Of a stretch of 64,000 nucleotides of DNA, positions 23,801 through 33,540 are shown one piece after another (the first letter of the stretch is position 1; the number at the start of each line of letters is the position of its first letter). This stretch comes from Marvinbryantia formatexigens DSM 14469. Its GTDB lineage: Bacteria; Bacillota; Clostridia; Lachnospirales; Lachnospiraceae. A program made the translations under genes and the position numbers. The notes below the pieces were generated by a model that made no database searches, had not been told where the DNA came from, and saw nothing but the letters and a program-made list of their open reading frames with translations. The DNA is taken from positions 620,001-684,000 of the forward strand of contig NZ_CP102268.1 in the NCBI RefSeq assembly GCF_025148285.1. Reading direction: 5' to 3'.

Positions 23801-24314
23801 AAATCGCTCCCGCCTCCTTCGTCTCTAACTGCATCGCGAACTTTTTTCTGGCACGTACCAGCCTGCTCTTCACCGTATGCTCATTCATTCCAAGCAGTCC
23901 GGCGATTTCTTTTGTATGGAAACCTTCCACATAATACAGCACCAGAATAATCCGGTATTTCTCATCTATTCCGCGCAAAAGCTCCCGGAATTCAATATCC
24001 GCATAGCTCATATCCTCCACCGCCTGCTCCTGCAGCTCCTCCGGCAGCGTTTCCATGCGGTTCTGCCGCAGAATATCCTTACACTTGTTAATGACGATCC
24101 GTATCAGCCAGGTTTTAAAATACTGCGGCTGCTGCAGCGTATGTAATTTTTCATAACAGGTAAGAATCGTATCCTGCATGGCATCCGCGATATCCTGCTC
24201 GCTGCTCAGGTATGCTCTGGCAACCTTGAGCATGCTCTGCCGGTTCAGCTCCATAAGCTGTATGAAGCTCTCGGCATCGTTCTCACGCTGCGCCTTTATC
24301 ACCAGACGTTCCAA
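23793..24314 (-). CDS. ECF-type RNA polymerase sigma factor
   Basis: A 173-residue ECF sigma factor. Region 2 includes DIADAMQDTILTCYEKLHTL and FKTWLIRIVINKCKDILR; region 4 includes YRIILVLYYVEGFHTKEIAG and EHTVKSRLVRARKKF. The most likely start is a TTG at 24314 (LERLVIKAQREND) behind AGATGGAGGTG; a longer frame to 24362 exists. It directs transcription of an unknown regulon, probably including itself, and is held by the membrane protein that overlaps its end. The palindrome GCCGG-ATA-CCGGC stands just upstream, within a possible TGAAAC-type promoter region. Confidence 0.9.
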   Translation of the reverse strand: MERLVIKAQRENDAESFIQLMELNRQSMLKVARAYLSSEQDIADAMQDTILTCYEKLHTLQQPQYFKTWLIRIVINKCKDILRQNRMETLPEELQEQAVEDMSYADIEFRELLRGIDEKYRIILVLYYVEGFHTKEIAGLLGMNEHTVKSRLVRARKKFAMQLETKEAGAIYG

Positions 24315-24461
24315 ATTTACACCTCCATCTCTGTAAAGTCCGCCTTTTCCGGCGCGCTTCACATATTCGCCGGTATCCGGCGTTTCAAAAACCGGTTTTT
24401 TTCACTTTACATCTATTAGACGGGCGGGTCCGCAATAAGGATGCAGAAAAATGAAAAAAAC

Positions 24462-24489
24462 TTGCTTTTTCTTTTCAGTGTGCTACGAT
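24462..24489 (+). promoter_or_regulatory. Likely promoter of the MATE gene
   Basis: TTGCTT (24462-24467), a 16-base spacer and TACGAT (24484-24489) stand about 45 bases before the ATG at 24536. The intergenic space (24315-24535) is shared with the divergent sigma gene. Confidence 0.42.
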
Positions 24490-24535
24490 TAAATGGTACG
24501 GGAAACCGTTCACACAGGAGAAAGGATAGAAGAAC

Positions 24536-25936
24536 ATGTCACACCACAGTCATCACTTTTTACACGTAAACATCCATCATCAGCAGAAGCAGCAGGCGCT
24601 GCTCACAGAGGGCCCGATTCCGCAGCGGATCATCTCCTTTGCACTCCCTCTGTTTCTGGGAAATCTGTTCCAGCAGCTTTATAATACGGCGGATTCCCTG
24701 ATTGTCGGAAATTTTCTCGGAAGCGAAGCGCTTGCCGCCGTCAGCTCCTCCGGCAGTCTGATTTTTCTGATGGTCGGATTTTTTAACGGAATCGCTCTCG
24801 GCGCCGGCGTCGTCACCGCGCGCTATTTCGGTGCAAAGGATTACCAGACAACACAGAAATCCATTCACACGACCGTTACCTTTGGCATCATCTGCGGTCT
24901 TCTGCTGATGCTGCTCGGTATTTTTCTCGCCCCGCAGATTCTCATCTGGATGGGGACGCCAGAAAACGTGCTGCCGAATTCCGTGCTTTATTTCCGCGTA
25001 TATTTCTGCGGCTCGCTTGCTTTTGTGCTCTACAATATTTTTGTCGGCATCATGCAGTCAGTCGGCGACAGCAGACGACCGCTGCTTTATCTGATTATTT
25101 CGTCCGTCACAAATATTCTTCTGGATCTGCTGTTTATCGCCGTGCTCGGCATGGGCGTCGGCTCCGCGGCGCTTGCCACCATTCTCTCGCAGTTTCTGAG
25201 CGCGGTGCTCTGCCTGCACCATCTGATGCATGCGCCCGAAGAGTACCGTATCTCTCTGAAAAAGCTGGGAATCGACCGGCAGATGCTGCGCCAGATTATC
25301 TCAAACGGTCTGCCATCCGGCATCCAGAATTCCATCATTTCCATCGCGAATGTGGTGGTGCAGTCCAATATCAACGCCTTCGGGCAGATGGCGATGGCAG
25401 GCTGCGGCTCCTACTCCAAAATAGAGGGATTCGGCTTTCTGCCGATTACCTGCTTCGCAATGGCGCTGACCACCTTTGTCAGCCAGAATCTGGGGGCAAA
25501 GAAATATGACCGCGCAAAGAAGGGCGCCTATTTCGGCATCGCCTGTTCCGTGATTCTCGCGGAGCTGGTCGGCATCACGATTTACCTGACCTCACCGGTG
25601 CTGATTTCGCTCTTTAATAAGGAAGAGCCGGTCATCGCCTACGGCGTCACGCAGGCGCACACCGTTACTCTGTTTTATTTTCTGCTCGCCTTCTCGCACT
25701 GCCTCGCGGGTATTCTGCGCGGCGCCGGAAAAGCGATCGTGCCGATGCTCGTCATGATGATATGCTGGTGCGTTATCCGCGTCACCTACATTACCGTCGC
25801 TGTGCGCCTCGTCCCGCAGATACAGACCGTATTCTGGGCATACCCGCTCACCTGGGCGCTCAGCTCCATCGTGTTCCTCATCTACTTTTTGAAAGCAGAC
25901 TGGATACACGGCTTCGAAAAAAAGAAAGCCGGCTGA
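24536..25936 (+). CDS. MATE-family multidrug exporter
   Basis: A 466-residue exporter with about 12 membrane helices. Landmarks are LPLFLGNLFQQLYNTADSL (about residues 38-56), SLIVGNFLGSEALAAVSSSG, and, in the second half, SNGLPSGIQNSIISIANV and TTFVSQNLGAKKYDRAKKG. The N-terminal tail is unusually His-rich (MSHHSHHFLHVNIHH; six His), perhaps a metal-sensing or binding tail. GAGAAAGGATAG precedes the ATG. It uses an ion gradient to export drugs or metabolites. The transporter is intact, unlike the decayed MATE gene at 18288-19393, to which it is only distantly similar. Confidence 0.92.
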   Translation: MSHHSHHFLHVNIHHQQKQQALLTEGPIPQRIISFALPLFLGNLFQQLYNTADSLIVGNFLGSEALAAVSSSGSLIFLMVGFFNGIALGAGVVTARYFGAKDYQTTQKSIHTTVTFGIICGLLLMLLGIFLAPQILIWMGTPENVLPNSVLYFRVYFCGSLAFVLYNIFVGIMQSVGDSRRPLLYLIISSVTNILLDLLFIAVLGMGVGSAALATILSQFLSAVLCLHHLMHAPEEYRISLKKLGIDRQMLRQIISNGLPSGIQNSIISIANVVVQSNINAFGQMAMAGCGSYSKIEGFGFLPITCFAMALTTFVSQNLGAKKYDRAKKGAYFGIACSVILAELVGITIYLTSPVLISLFNKEEPVIAYGVTQAHTVTLFYFLLAFSHCLAGILRGAGKAIVPMLVMMICWCVIRVTYITVAVRLVPQIQTVFWAYPLTWALSSIVFLIYFLKADWIHGFEKKKAG

Positions 25937-25951
25937 TATAAGCCCGGCTTT
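25925..25951 (+). terminator. Hairpin overlapping the MATE stop codon
   Basis: AAAGCCGG (25925-25932) pairs with CCGGCTTT (25944-25951) around the TGA stop. The downstream T run is short, so termination may be weak. Confidence 0.5.
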
Positions 25952-26030
25952 CCTGATATATACGGCACAAAGGTCACTTTTCAACATATCATCTACAATT
26001 TGTATATGGAAAGCTACTTTGAAATCCGAC

Positions 26031-26187
26031 GTCATATGTCTGTCCGCAGACGATAGGCAGATTTTGCAGATTTTGCGAGCATAGCGGCAGCAATTTTGTC
26101 CGACTATCTTCTATGGAGGCAAAATTGCTGCCAATAGGCGGCGCAGCAAAATCAAAAAATCAACGTGTCTGGGGACAGACATATGAC
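26031..26187. repeat. 157-bp MITE-like nested palindrome
   Basis: GTCATATGTCTGTCC (26031-26045) and GGACAGACATATGAC (26173-26187) are perfect 15-bp inverted repeats at the ends. Nested within are GGCAGCAATTTTG (26086-26098) and CAAAATTGCTGCC (26120-26132), a perfect 13-bp hairpin related to the one at 10630-10675. No gene lies inside. The layout resembles a miniature mobile element or a large RNA hairpin. It fills the space between the MATE and aldo/keto reductase genes. Confidence 0.75.
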
Positions 26188-26264
26188 AGACGGATTTTCA
26201 AAAAACTTCTATAACAAATTGGTCCAGAAACATGGAAAGCGACCTTTGTGCAAACCTCTCACTT

Positions 26265-27287
26265 TTATTTACGGCTTGCCTCGAAATCGCGGAAATCCTT
26301 CGCGCATTTTTTGAGCATTTCCCGGATGGGCAGATGATACGGGCAGCGGCCCTCGCATTCGCCGCATTCGATACATTCATCCGCCTTTACGTTCAGCGTC
26401 TGGTAGCGGCTGTACCCCCATTCAGCAAGACCATACCGCTGCAGATAGCCTGCAAACAGAAATACGTTGGAAATGCTGATACCGGCGCTGCAGGGCTGGC
26501 AATAATTGCAGCGGCGGCAGAAGTTTTCGCCAAGCTGCTCCCGCACGGACGCAATTTTTTCCGCGTCAGTCTTATCCAGCGGCTGTTCATTTTCCACCGC
26601 CTCCACATTCTGCTGTACCTCCTCCAGGCTGTACATGCCGGGTATCACAATGGTGACATCGGGATTGTCGCAGATATAGCGCAGCGCCAGCGTCGCGTCC
26701 TCAATCGCACCGCCCGCCAGCGGTTTCATGGCAATAAAACCGACGCCGCGCTCTGAACAGACTTTCATCAGCTCTTCGCCCTGCGATTCCACGATATTGT
26801 AGGGAAACATAATCGTCTCCACCCAGTCCAACGTCAGAGCGTGCTCAAATACCTGCAGCGAATGCGCCGTCAGACCGATATGCCCGATTTTTCCTGCCGC
26901 CTTTGCCTCCAGCAGCGCCTCCAGCGCACCGCCCTCGCCGGTAATCGTATCCATATCGCCCATTCCCGGATTGTGAAGCTGATAAAGGTCGATATAGTCT
27001 GTCCGGAAATTGTGCAGACTGGTTTCAATATCCTTCGCCATCGCTTCCTTTGTGCGCGCCATGCTCTTCGTCGCCAGCACAAATTTATCGCGGATGCCCT
27101 CCAGCGCTTCCCCGATAAGCTGCTCGCTTATTGTATAGCCGCGGGCACTGTCAATATAGTTTACGCCCTTTTCCATCAGCGCGCGCACCAGCTTTTTTAC
27201 TTCCTGCGCATCGCTCTTCTGGATGGGGATTCCGCCAAGCCCCATCTTCGACACCTTTAAACCTGTCTTTCCAAGTGTTACGTATTT
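26265..27287 (-). CDS. Aldo/keto reductase with C-terminal 4Fe-4S domain
   Basis: A 340-residue protein. The AKR barrel spans residues 1-270: MKYVTLGKTGLKVSKMGLGG, catalytic Asp and Tyr in YIDSARGYT, Lys in LATKS and LYQLHNPG. The C-terminal 70 residues carry CRRCNYCQPC and CIECGECEGRCPY, the ferredoxin-like cluster of clostridial AKRs, suggesting electron transfer from ferredoxin. The ATG at 27287 follows GGGAGGAGACAACAG; the longer frame to 27350 lacks support. Substrate unknown. It is a single gene between the MITE-like palindrome and the amylase gene. Confidence 0.92.
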   Translation of the reverse strand, partial: KYVTLGKTGLKVSKMGLGGIPIQKSDAQEVKKLVRALMEKGVNYIDSARGYTISEQLIGEALEGIRDKFVLATKSMARTKEAMAKDIETSLHNFRTDYIDLYQLHNPGMGDMDTITGEGGALEALLEAKAAGKIGHIGLTAHSLQVFEHALTLDWVETIMFPYNIVESQGEELMKVCSERGVGFIAMKPLAGGAIEDATLALRYICDNPDVTIVIPGMYSLEEVQQNVEAVENEQPLDKTDAEKIASVREQLGENFCRRCNYCQPCSAGISISNVFLFAGYLQRYGLAEWGYSRYQTLNVKADECIECGECEGRCPYHLPIREMLKKCAKDFRDFEASRK

Positions 27288-27446
27288 CATCTGTTGTCTC
27301 CTCCCTGTTTTTTCGCCGCCCGGCATCGTCATCTGTTCTCTCCGGCACACGCTTTTCTTTTATCCGCCGCCCGATCCGTGCGCGGCTTCTGTCCCGGAAC
27401 CGTCGCCCGGACCATCGGCACATTCCCTCCGGATTTGCAGCTTCGC

Positions 27447-29543
27447 CTATTCCATCACCTTCAGCACGGTCGCCGAGAGCGGCGGCAGCGTCATGGTAAT
27501 CTCTCCGCCGTGTACCTCATAAAACACGCTGTCCGTGTGATAGCCGTCCGCATCCGTCTGCATAATCTGGATAACATTGTCCTCGTCCCCGATTCCGATA
27601 TCCAGCGTGCGAATCTGCTTCGTCATCGGCACTTCGCTGTTATTGAACACCATCATATAGCGTTCTTTTCCCAGAAATCTGCCGTAGCAGATATACTGAT
27701 AATCTGTTGCCACAATCTTAATGGAGCCGCGCCTCAGCGCCCCGCTCTCCCGGTGGATACGAATCATTGCCCGGTGAAAAGCAATCAGCTCCTTATCCTC
27801 CTGTCCCCACGGATAGGTGCGCCGGTTGTCCGGATCCGTAAAGCCGCAGACGCCCGCCTCATCGCCATAATAAATCGTCGGCGCGCCCGGCCAGGTCATC
27901 TGCATGACTACCGCCTCGCGCATGACCGCCTTGTTAATATTCTGCTGCGCCGCCTCGCTTCCGAGCGCCGACACACGTCCGACCCTGTGGTTGGTCCGCG
28001 TAAGGAAACGGGAATGGTCGTGATTAGACAGCTCGTTCATCGCCACCTGCAGCGACGGTCCCAGAAAGCTCGCCATAAAATGTCCCATCGCCCACTCAAA
28101 GTGCATTCCGTTGCCCAACATATCCTGCCGGTATTCGTCGCTGTGCTTTTCCATGCCGGTAAAAAACCACGTCACCGGCTCCATAAACGCATCGTAATTC
28201 ATAACGGTGTCCCACTCGTCGCCCTGCAGCCAGGAGCGCGCGTCGCCGTAATGCTCCGCCAGAATCAGCGCGTCCGGATTCGCCTCCCGGACAACCTCGC
28301 GGAATTCCTTCCAGAACTGGTGGTTATACTCGCTGGAAAAGCCAAGGTCCGCCGCCACATCCAGCCGCCAGCCATCCGCATTGTACGGCGGCGATACCCA
28401 CTTTGCTGCAATCCGCAGGATATAGTCATGCAGCTTCTGTGAGTGCTCATACGTCAGCTTCGGCAGCGTATCGTGCCCCCACCAGCCGTCGTAGTCCCTG
28501 TTATAGGGCCAGTTTTCACTGTTAAACTTAAAAAAGCTGCGGTACGGGCTGTCGGCTGACACATAGGCTCCCTTTTCATAGCCGGGCTGGTCCTCGTATA
28601 TGCACTCCCGGTCCAGCCACTTGTTAAACGAACCGCAATGATTGAATACGCCATCCAGGATAACGCGCATCCCGCGCCGGTGAATCTCCTCCACCAGCCG
28701 GATGAAAAGCTGGTTGCTCGCCTCCAGGTTCTCCTTATCCGTCACCCGCGTAATATAGCGCGTGGCGTGCCTGTTCTCGCAGTCGCCCTCCGGCAGCAGC
28801 TCTCCGGTATCCTTCACAATCTTTCCGTAATGCGGGTCCACGTAATCGTAATCCTGGATATCATATTTGTGATTGGACGGCGACACAAAAATCGGGTTTA
28901 AATAGATTACCTCCACGCCGAGCTCCTGCAGATAATCCAGCTTATCCATCACGCCCTGCAGATCGCCCCCGTAAAACTCGCGCACGCCCATGCTCGCCGG
29001 ATATTTATTCCAGTCCGTCACCTTATTCGTGACGTCCCCGATATAGAAATATTCCCGGTCCTCCACGTCGTTTGACGGGTCCCCGTTGCAAAAGCGATCC
29101 ACAAAAATCTGGTACATCACCGCACCCTTCGCCCAGTCGGGCGTACGAAAACCCGGCACCAGCATAAACTGGTATTCTCCGCGCACATCCCTGGAAACTC
29201 CCCGCTTATCATAATAACAGACCAGTCTCCCCGCCTGTACCTTAAAACAGTAGCGCAGAGGACGGATGCCGACCGGCACCTCAACCTTATAGTAATAAAA
29301 ATATCCTTCTTCCCTGTCAAAGCTCATCGGCAGCGTCTCATCCTTCGTCTGCAGATACACTGCGTCAATATTGTCCCGCTTTGCGCGGAAACGGATGGTA
29401 ACAGTATCTCCGGGCTCCGGTTCCATCGGTGTCACAAAATTTTCTGTCTCGTCGCTGAACAGAGCTGACGCGATAAACACCGGGCGCATTCCCAGTATAT
29501 AAAGCTCTTTCTCATTCAGCAGCATCGTCTTGTCCCAAATCAA
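27447..29543 (-). CDS. GH13 alpha-glucan hydrolase (neopullulanase/cyclomaltodextrinase type)
   Basis: A 698-residue cytoplasmic amylase. Residues 1-125 form a CBM34-like N-domain (TVTIRFRAKRDNIDAVYL). The catalytic barrel follows: KGAVMYQIFVDRFCNGDPSN, VILDGVFNHCG (region I), DGWRLDVAADLG (nucleophile Asp), LILAEHYGD (acid/base Glu) and ELSNHDHSR (third acid). A C-terminal beta domain ends SATVLKVME. There is no signal peptide, so it acts on imported maltodextrins or glycogen. The start is a TTG at 29543 behind AAGGAGAAGAACA. No sugar transporter is adjacent. Confidence 0.93.
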   Translation of the reverse strand: MIWDKTMLLNEKELYILGMRPVFIASALFSDETENFVTPMEPEPGDTVTIRFRAKRDNIDAVYLQTKDETLPMSFDREEGYFYYYKVEVPVGIRPLRYCFKVQAGRLVCYYDKRGVSRDVRGEYQFMLVPGFRTPDWAKGAVMYQIFVDRFCNGDPSNDVEDREYFYIGDVTNKVTDWNKYPASMGVREFYGGDLQGVMDKLDYLQELGVEVIYLNPIFVSPSNHKYDIQDYDYVDPHYGKIVKDTGELLPEGDCENRHATRYITRVTDKENLEASNQLFIRLVEEIHRRGMRVILDGVFNHCGSFNKWLDRECIYEDQPGYEKGAYVSADSPYRSFFKFNSENWPYNRDYDGWWGHDTLPKLTYEHSQKLHDYILRIAAKWVSPPYNADGWRLDVAADLGFSSEYNHQFWKEFREVVREANPDALILAEHYGDARSWLQGDEWDTVMNYDAFMEPVTWFFTGMEKHSDEYRQDMLGNGMHFEWAMGHFMASFLGPSLQVAMNELSNHDHSRFLTRTNHRVGRVSALGSEAAQQNINKAVMREAVVMQMTWPGAPTIYYGDEAGVCGFTDPDNRRTYPWGQEDKELIAFHRAMIRIHRESGALRRGSIKIVATDYQYICYGRFLGKERYMMVFNNSEVPMTKQIRTLDIGIGDEDNVIQIMQTDADGYHTDSVFYEVHGGEITMTLPPLSATVLKVME

Positions 29544-29615
29544 TGTTCTTCTCCTTTTTGCCGAAATTACATACCTATTTTATAACATCCGCCGCCAAGA
29601 TACAACCCGTAACGT

Positions 29616-29645
29616 AAAAAAGACAGCGGTTAAGCTGTCTTTTTT
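29616..29645. terminator. Bidirectional terminator
   Basis: AAAAAAGACAGC / GGTTAA / GCTGTCTTTTTT is a perfect 12-bp stem with A and T tails, 137 bases past the ftsH stop. It ends the core operon and isolates the amylase gene. Confidence 0.85.
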
Positions 29646-29782
29646 GGAGAAGGTATTTCTTCTTATGGGGTGTTGCAAAAACTATATAATGTATTGGGGG
29701 GTTTTACAATACGTAGTATAGCATGACTCCTCAAATAAGTCTACACAAACTTCACAAATTTTTCAGTTTGTTTTTGTGAATA

Positions 29783-31585
29783 TTACACAAAAAGCGCCTC
29801 AAATTCCTCCTGGCCAATCTTTTCCTTCTCAATCAGAAGCTTTGCGCAGGCATGAAGCACCTCGATGTGCTCCTTAATGATATCGGTCGCCTTCGCATGC
29901 GCCTCGTCAATCAGGCGTTTTACTTCCTCATCAATGGTCGCCGCCACGCTCTCGCTGAAGCCGCGCGACTGCGCCAGGTCACGTCCGATGAATACCTCGT
30001 TCTCGTCGTTGCCGTAGTCAATCAGACCTACCCTGTCAGACATGCCGTAGCGCGTCACCATCGCCTTGGCGAGGTGCGTCGCCTGCCGGATATCCTGCGA
30101 TGCCCCGGTGGTAACGTCCCCGATAATCAGCTCCTCCGCCACGCGGCCGCCCAGGTCCACCACCAGCGTATCCATCATCTTTCCTTTGGTCATGAACATT
30201 TCATCCTTCTCCGGCAGCGGCATCGTATAGCCCGCGGCGCCCATACCGGTGGGGATAATGGATACCGTGTGCACCGGCCCCACGTTCGGCAGCAGATGAA
30301 ACAGGAGCGCGTGCCCCGCCTCGTGGTACGCCGTGATGCGCTTCTCCGATTCCGATATCACGCGGCTCTTTTTCTCGGCGCCGATACCCACCTTGATAAA
30401 CGCCTGCTGGATATCCTCCTGCATGATGTAGGCGCGGCTTTTCTTCGCCGCATAGATTGCCGACTCATTCAGCAGGTTTTCCAGGTCCGCGCCGGTAAAG
30501 CCCGCCGTCGTGCGCGCAATATCCGCCAGATTTACATCGTCACCGAGCGGTTTTCCCTTGGCGTGCACCCTGAGGATTTCCTCTCTTCCCTTAATATCCG
30601 GCTTTCCGACGCCGATTTTCCGGTCGAAACGCCCCGGACGCAGGATTGCCGGGTCGAGAATATCCACCCGGTTGGTCGCCGCCATCACGATGATTCCCTG
30701 GTTTACTCCAAAACCGTCCATTTCCACAAGGAGCTGGTTCAGGGTCTGCTCCCGCTCGTCGTGACCGCCGCCCATACCGGTGCCTCTGCGGCGTGCTACC
30801 GCGTCAATCTCATCGATAAATACGATGCAGGGCGCATTCTGCTTCGCCTCCGCAAACAGGTCGCGCACACGCGATGCGCCGACACCGACAAACATTTCCA
30901 CAAAGTCGGAACCGGATATGCTGAAGAACGGAACGCCCGCCTCCCCCGCCACCGCCTTTGCAAGCAGCGTTTTACCGGTACCCGGAGAACCGACAAGAAT
31001 CACGCCCTTGGGGATGCGCGCCCCCATCTTCGTGTATTTCTGCGGATCCTTCAGAAAATCCACCAGCTCCTGCAGGTCCTCTTTTTCCTCCTGCAGACCG
31101 GCGACATCCTTAAACGTCACCTTTCTGGCATCCGGCATAATCAGCGTGGCGCGGCTTTTGCCGAAATTCATCATCTTATTGCCGCCGCCCGACTGCCGGT
31201 TCATCATGATAATAAATACCACCATAATGATCCCCATCATCAGCACCGGAATGAGGCTCGTCAGGAACGAGCTGTCCGTCGGCACATCGTAGGTCTCATA
31301 AGATATGTTATATTCGCGGAGCAGCTTCTCCGCCTCTTTTACATCCGTCACATATACCTGCTGCAGGCTGCCGTCCCTCATGGTCAGAACGACCTCTCCG
31401 GTCGGCACCTCACTGTTCTGGCGGAGGTCCGCCGCCGCAATGGTGCCATCCTCCAGCGCCTGCACAAAGTCATTGTAGGTGCATTTTTCCTCCATTGTCA
31501 CTCCGCTGCGCATACCGAATAAAACCAGCACGACAAGCACCAGAGCAATAAAATAAACGCCAATATTTCTTGTACTTCTGTTCAA
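29783..31585 (-). CDS. ftsH: ATP-dependent membrane metalloprotease FtsH
   Basis: FtsH degrades misassembled membrane proteins and regulators. The 600-residue protein has two N-terminal membrane helices ([35 protein letters not shown]) around a short outer domain. The AAA domain carries [14 protein letters not shown] (Walker A, about residue 195), [11 protein letters not shown] (Walker B) and [11 protein letters not shown]. The zinc protease carries YHEAGHALL (HExxH). The start is a TTG at 31585 with AAAGGAGACTAC upstream. It is last in the tilS / hpt / ftsH set, the usual order. Length is a little short of the 640 typical, mainly at the C-terminus. Confidence 0.97.
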   Translation of the reverse strand: MNRSTRNIGVYFIALVLVVLVLFGMRSGVTMEEKCTYNDFVQALEDGTIAAADLRQNSEVPTGEVVLTMRDGSLQQVYVTDVKEAEKLLREYNISYETYDVPTDSSFLTSLIPVLMMGIIMVVFIIMMNRQSGGGNKMMNFGKSRATLIMPDARKVTFKDVAGLQEEKEDLQELVDFLKDPQKYTKMGARIPKGVILVGSPGTGKTLLAKAVAGEAGVPFFSISGSDFVEMFVGVGASRVRDLFAEAKQNAPCIVFIDEIDAVARRRGTGMGGGHDEREQTLNQLLVEMDGFGVNQGIIVMAATNRVDILDPAILRPGRFDRKIGVGKPDIKGREEILRVHAKGKPLGDDVNLADIARTTAGFTGADLENLLNESAIYAAKKSRAYIMQEDIQQAFIKVGIGAEKKSRVISESEKRITAYHEAGHALLFHLLPNVGPVHTVSIIPTGMGAAGYTMPLPEKDEMFMTKGKMMDTLVVDLGGRVAEELIIGDVTTGASQDIRQATHLAKAMVTRYGMSDRVGLIDYGNDENEVFIGRDLAQSRGFSESVAATIDEEVKRLIDEAHAKATDIIKEHIEVLHACAKLLIEKEKIGQEEFEALFV

Positions 31586-31634
31586 AAGTAGTCTCCTTTC
31601 CAGTCATTCTTTTTCCGCGGACCGTAAGCTTTCT

Positions 31635-32156
31635 TTACAGCTCCACCACGCCCACATACGGCAGGTTGCGGTAGCGCTGCGCATAGTCCAGCCCGTAGCC
31701 CACGACAAATTTATCCTCAATCTCAAAGCCGGTGTAATCCACCTTTACCTGCTTTACCCGGCGGTCCGGCTTGTCAAGCAGCGTGCAGAGCGCCAGGCTC
31801 GCCGGTTTGCGCGCTTCCAGGATCTCCAGCAGGTAGCTTAATGTCCTGCCCGAATCGATGATATCCTCGATGACGATTACATGCCTTCCCTCCAGCGGTT
31901 CGTCCAGGTCCTTGACGATCTTTACCACGCCGCTCGATTTGGTGCCGGAGCCGTAGCTGCTGCAGGACATAAAGTCCAGCGTCACCGGAACCGTGATTCT
32001 CTTTGCCAGCTCGCAGGTAAAGAAAATGCTGCCCTTCAGCACGCAAATCAGATGTACAGATTTTCCCTCATAATCTGCACTGATTTTTCTGCCAAGCTCC
32101 TCAATTTTCCTGTCAACTTCTTCCTCCGGAATCAATACACTGATTTTCTCCGCCAT
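31635..32156 (-). CDS. hpt: Hypoxanthine phosphoribosyltransferase
   Basis: This 173-residue enzyme salvages hypoxanthine and guanine to nucleotides with PRPP. The PRPP-binding loop is VIVIEDIIDSGRTLSYL (about residues 95-111), with LICVLKGSIFFT and DYTGFEIEDKFVVGYGLDYA as further landmarks. The ATG at 32156 follows GGAGAAAATT, inside the last codons of tilS (44-base overlap), so the two are translationally coupled. Order tilS, hpt, ftsH is conserved in Firmicutes. Confidence 0.96.
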   Translation of the reverse strand: MAEKISVLIPEEEVDRKIEELGRKISADYEGKSVHLICVLKGSIFFTCELAKRITVPVTLDFMSCSSYGSGTKSSGVVKIVKDLDEPLEGRHVIVIEDIIDSGRTLSYLLEILEARKPASLALCTLLDKPDRRVKQVKVDYTGFEIEDKFVVGYGLDYAQRYRNLPYVGVVEL

Positions 32157-33528
32157 AATTTTCTCCAATCCTCCGTATCTCTAAAATCCTCTTTGTCTCC
32201 GGTGATACCCTGTACGCTTCGCTGACGCGGTGTCCAATCACCCACAGTATCTCACTTCCCTGTGCGAGAAGCAGGATATGATTCCGCTGTCCAGCCGGTA
32301 TTTTCTCTTCGATGAGGTATTCTTTCAATTTCTTTTTTCCGCCCTGCCGGTTGATGACGATATAGTCCCCCGGTCTGCGTGTGCGGATAAAAAGATTATT
32401 GCCTATTCTATCACAATCCAGCCGTTTCGTATATGTATTTTGAAAAATATTTTTATTTTCATTCGAAAAAATCCGGAATTCGAAGGTTCCCTCCGGTGTC
32501 TCACAGCTTCCCGGAACCTCTGCGTGCACCGAAAACGGAAGCTCCTGCCCTTTTTCGTCCGCCTTTTTTAGCAGCAGCTTATCGAAGCTGCGCACCGCCT
32601 GCCAGCCGCCGGGAAGCATGGTCTGCCGCCCTGACTGCCCCCCGGCAAGCTTCTTTATGTCCGCGATATGTCTGCGGCTGATATCCTTCAGCGGACAGCC
32701 CGCCCGCCGGAGGCTTTCGCGCAGCACATATTCCTGCAGAAGAGACGGCTTCTCCTTCAGGGCGGATACCGTTATCTGCACCGTTCCCTCCCCGAAATCC
32801 GCCAGCTCCTCCAGACATTTCTGCGTCTCCTGCTCCATATACGCCTGCACCCGCTGCAGCTCCTCCGCCAGCGCGGCGATGTGCTCCCGTCCAGCACTGT
32901 TAATCTGCTCCTCCAGAAGCGGCAGAATCTGGTGACGGATGCGGTTGCGCGCATAATCCGTTTCCTGGTTGGTGGCGTCCGTGCGCCAGGTCTGCGAGTG
33001 CCCGCGCAGATACTCCTCTATCTCCGCGCGGCTGCATGAGAGCAGCGGACGGATAACCGCGCCGCGCACCGGACGGATGCCGCCGGCGCCCGTCAGCCCG
33101 CTGCCGCGCGCGATCTGGAAGAGCACCGTCTCCGCCTGGTCATCCCGGTTGTGCGCTACCGCAATTTTATCCGCGCCCGTCTCCTGCCGGATGCGCTCAA
33201 ACGCCTCGTAACGCGCCCGGCGCCCGGCTTCCTCCACCGAAAGCTTCTCCCGGCGCGCCAGCTCCGGCACGCAGACCTGCACGAGCCGGTATTCTATTGT
33301 ATGCTCCCGGCAGATTTTCTCCACAAATGCGGCGTCCTCCAGGCTCTCCTGCCCGCGCACGCCGTGCTCCACATGTACCGCGAGGATGGAAAACGGCACC
33401 CGCTTCCGGTATTCCATCAATACAAAAAGCAGGCACAGAGAATCCGCGCCTCCCGATACGCCCGCGATTACCTTGTCTCCCGCCTCAATCATGCGGTATT
33501 TTTCCATATAGGCAAATGCCTTCTGCAT
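32113..33528 (-). CDS. tilS: tRNA(Ile)-lysidine synthetase
   Basis: TilS converts the wobble C of the AUA-reading tRNA-Ile to lysidine. The 471-residue protein has the PP-loop VIAGVSGGADSLCLLFVL (about residues 20-37), AVHVEHGVRG, AVAHNRDDQAETVLF and a C-terminal tRNA-binding domain (TRRPGDYIVINRQGGKKKLK). The ATG follows GGAGAGATACG. It lies between the spoIIE-like gene (13 bases upstream) and hpt, as in related genomes. Confidence 0.96.
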   Translation of the reverse strand: MQKAFAYMEKYRMIEAGDKVIAGVSGGADSLCLLFVLMEYRKRVPFSILAVHVEHGVRGQESLEDAAFVEKICREHTIEYRLVQVCVPELARREKLSVEEAGRRARYEAFERIRQETGADKIAVAHNRDDQAETVLFQIARGSGLTGAGGIRPVRGAVIRPLLSCSRAEIEEYLRGHSQTWRTDATNQETDYARNRIRHQILPLLEEQINSAGREHIAALAEELQRVQAYMEQETQKCLEELADFGEGTVQITVSALKEKPSLLQEYVLRESLRRAGCPLKDISRRHIADIKKLAGGQSGRQTMLPGGWQAVRSFDKLLLKKADEKGQELPFSVHAEVPGSCETPEGTFEFRIFSNENKNIFQNTYTKRLDCDRIGNNLFIRTRRPGDYIVINRQGGKKKLKEYLIEEKIPAGQRNHILLLAQGSEILWVIGHRVSEAYRVSPETKRILEIRRIGENYGGENQCIDSGGRS

Positions 33529-33540
33529 ACGTATCTCTCC

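Noticed and set aside
29852-31522. A 556-codon open frame on the plus strand opposite ftsH
   Set aside because: It is the antisense shadow of a highly conserved gene; composition is His/Arg-rich nonsense and there is no ribosome binding site or family match.
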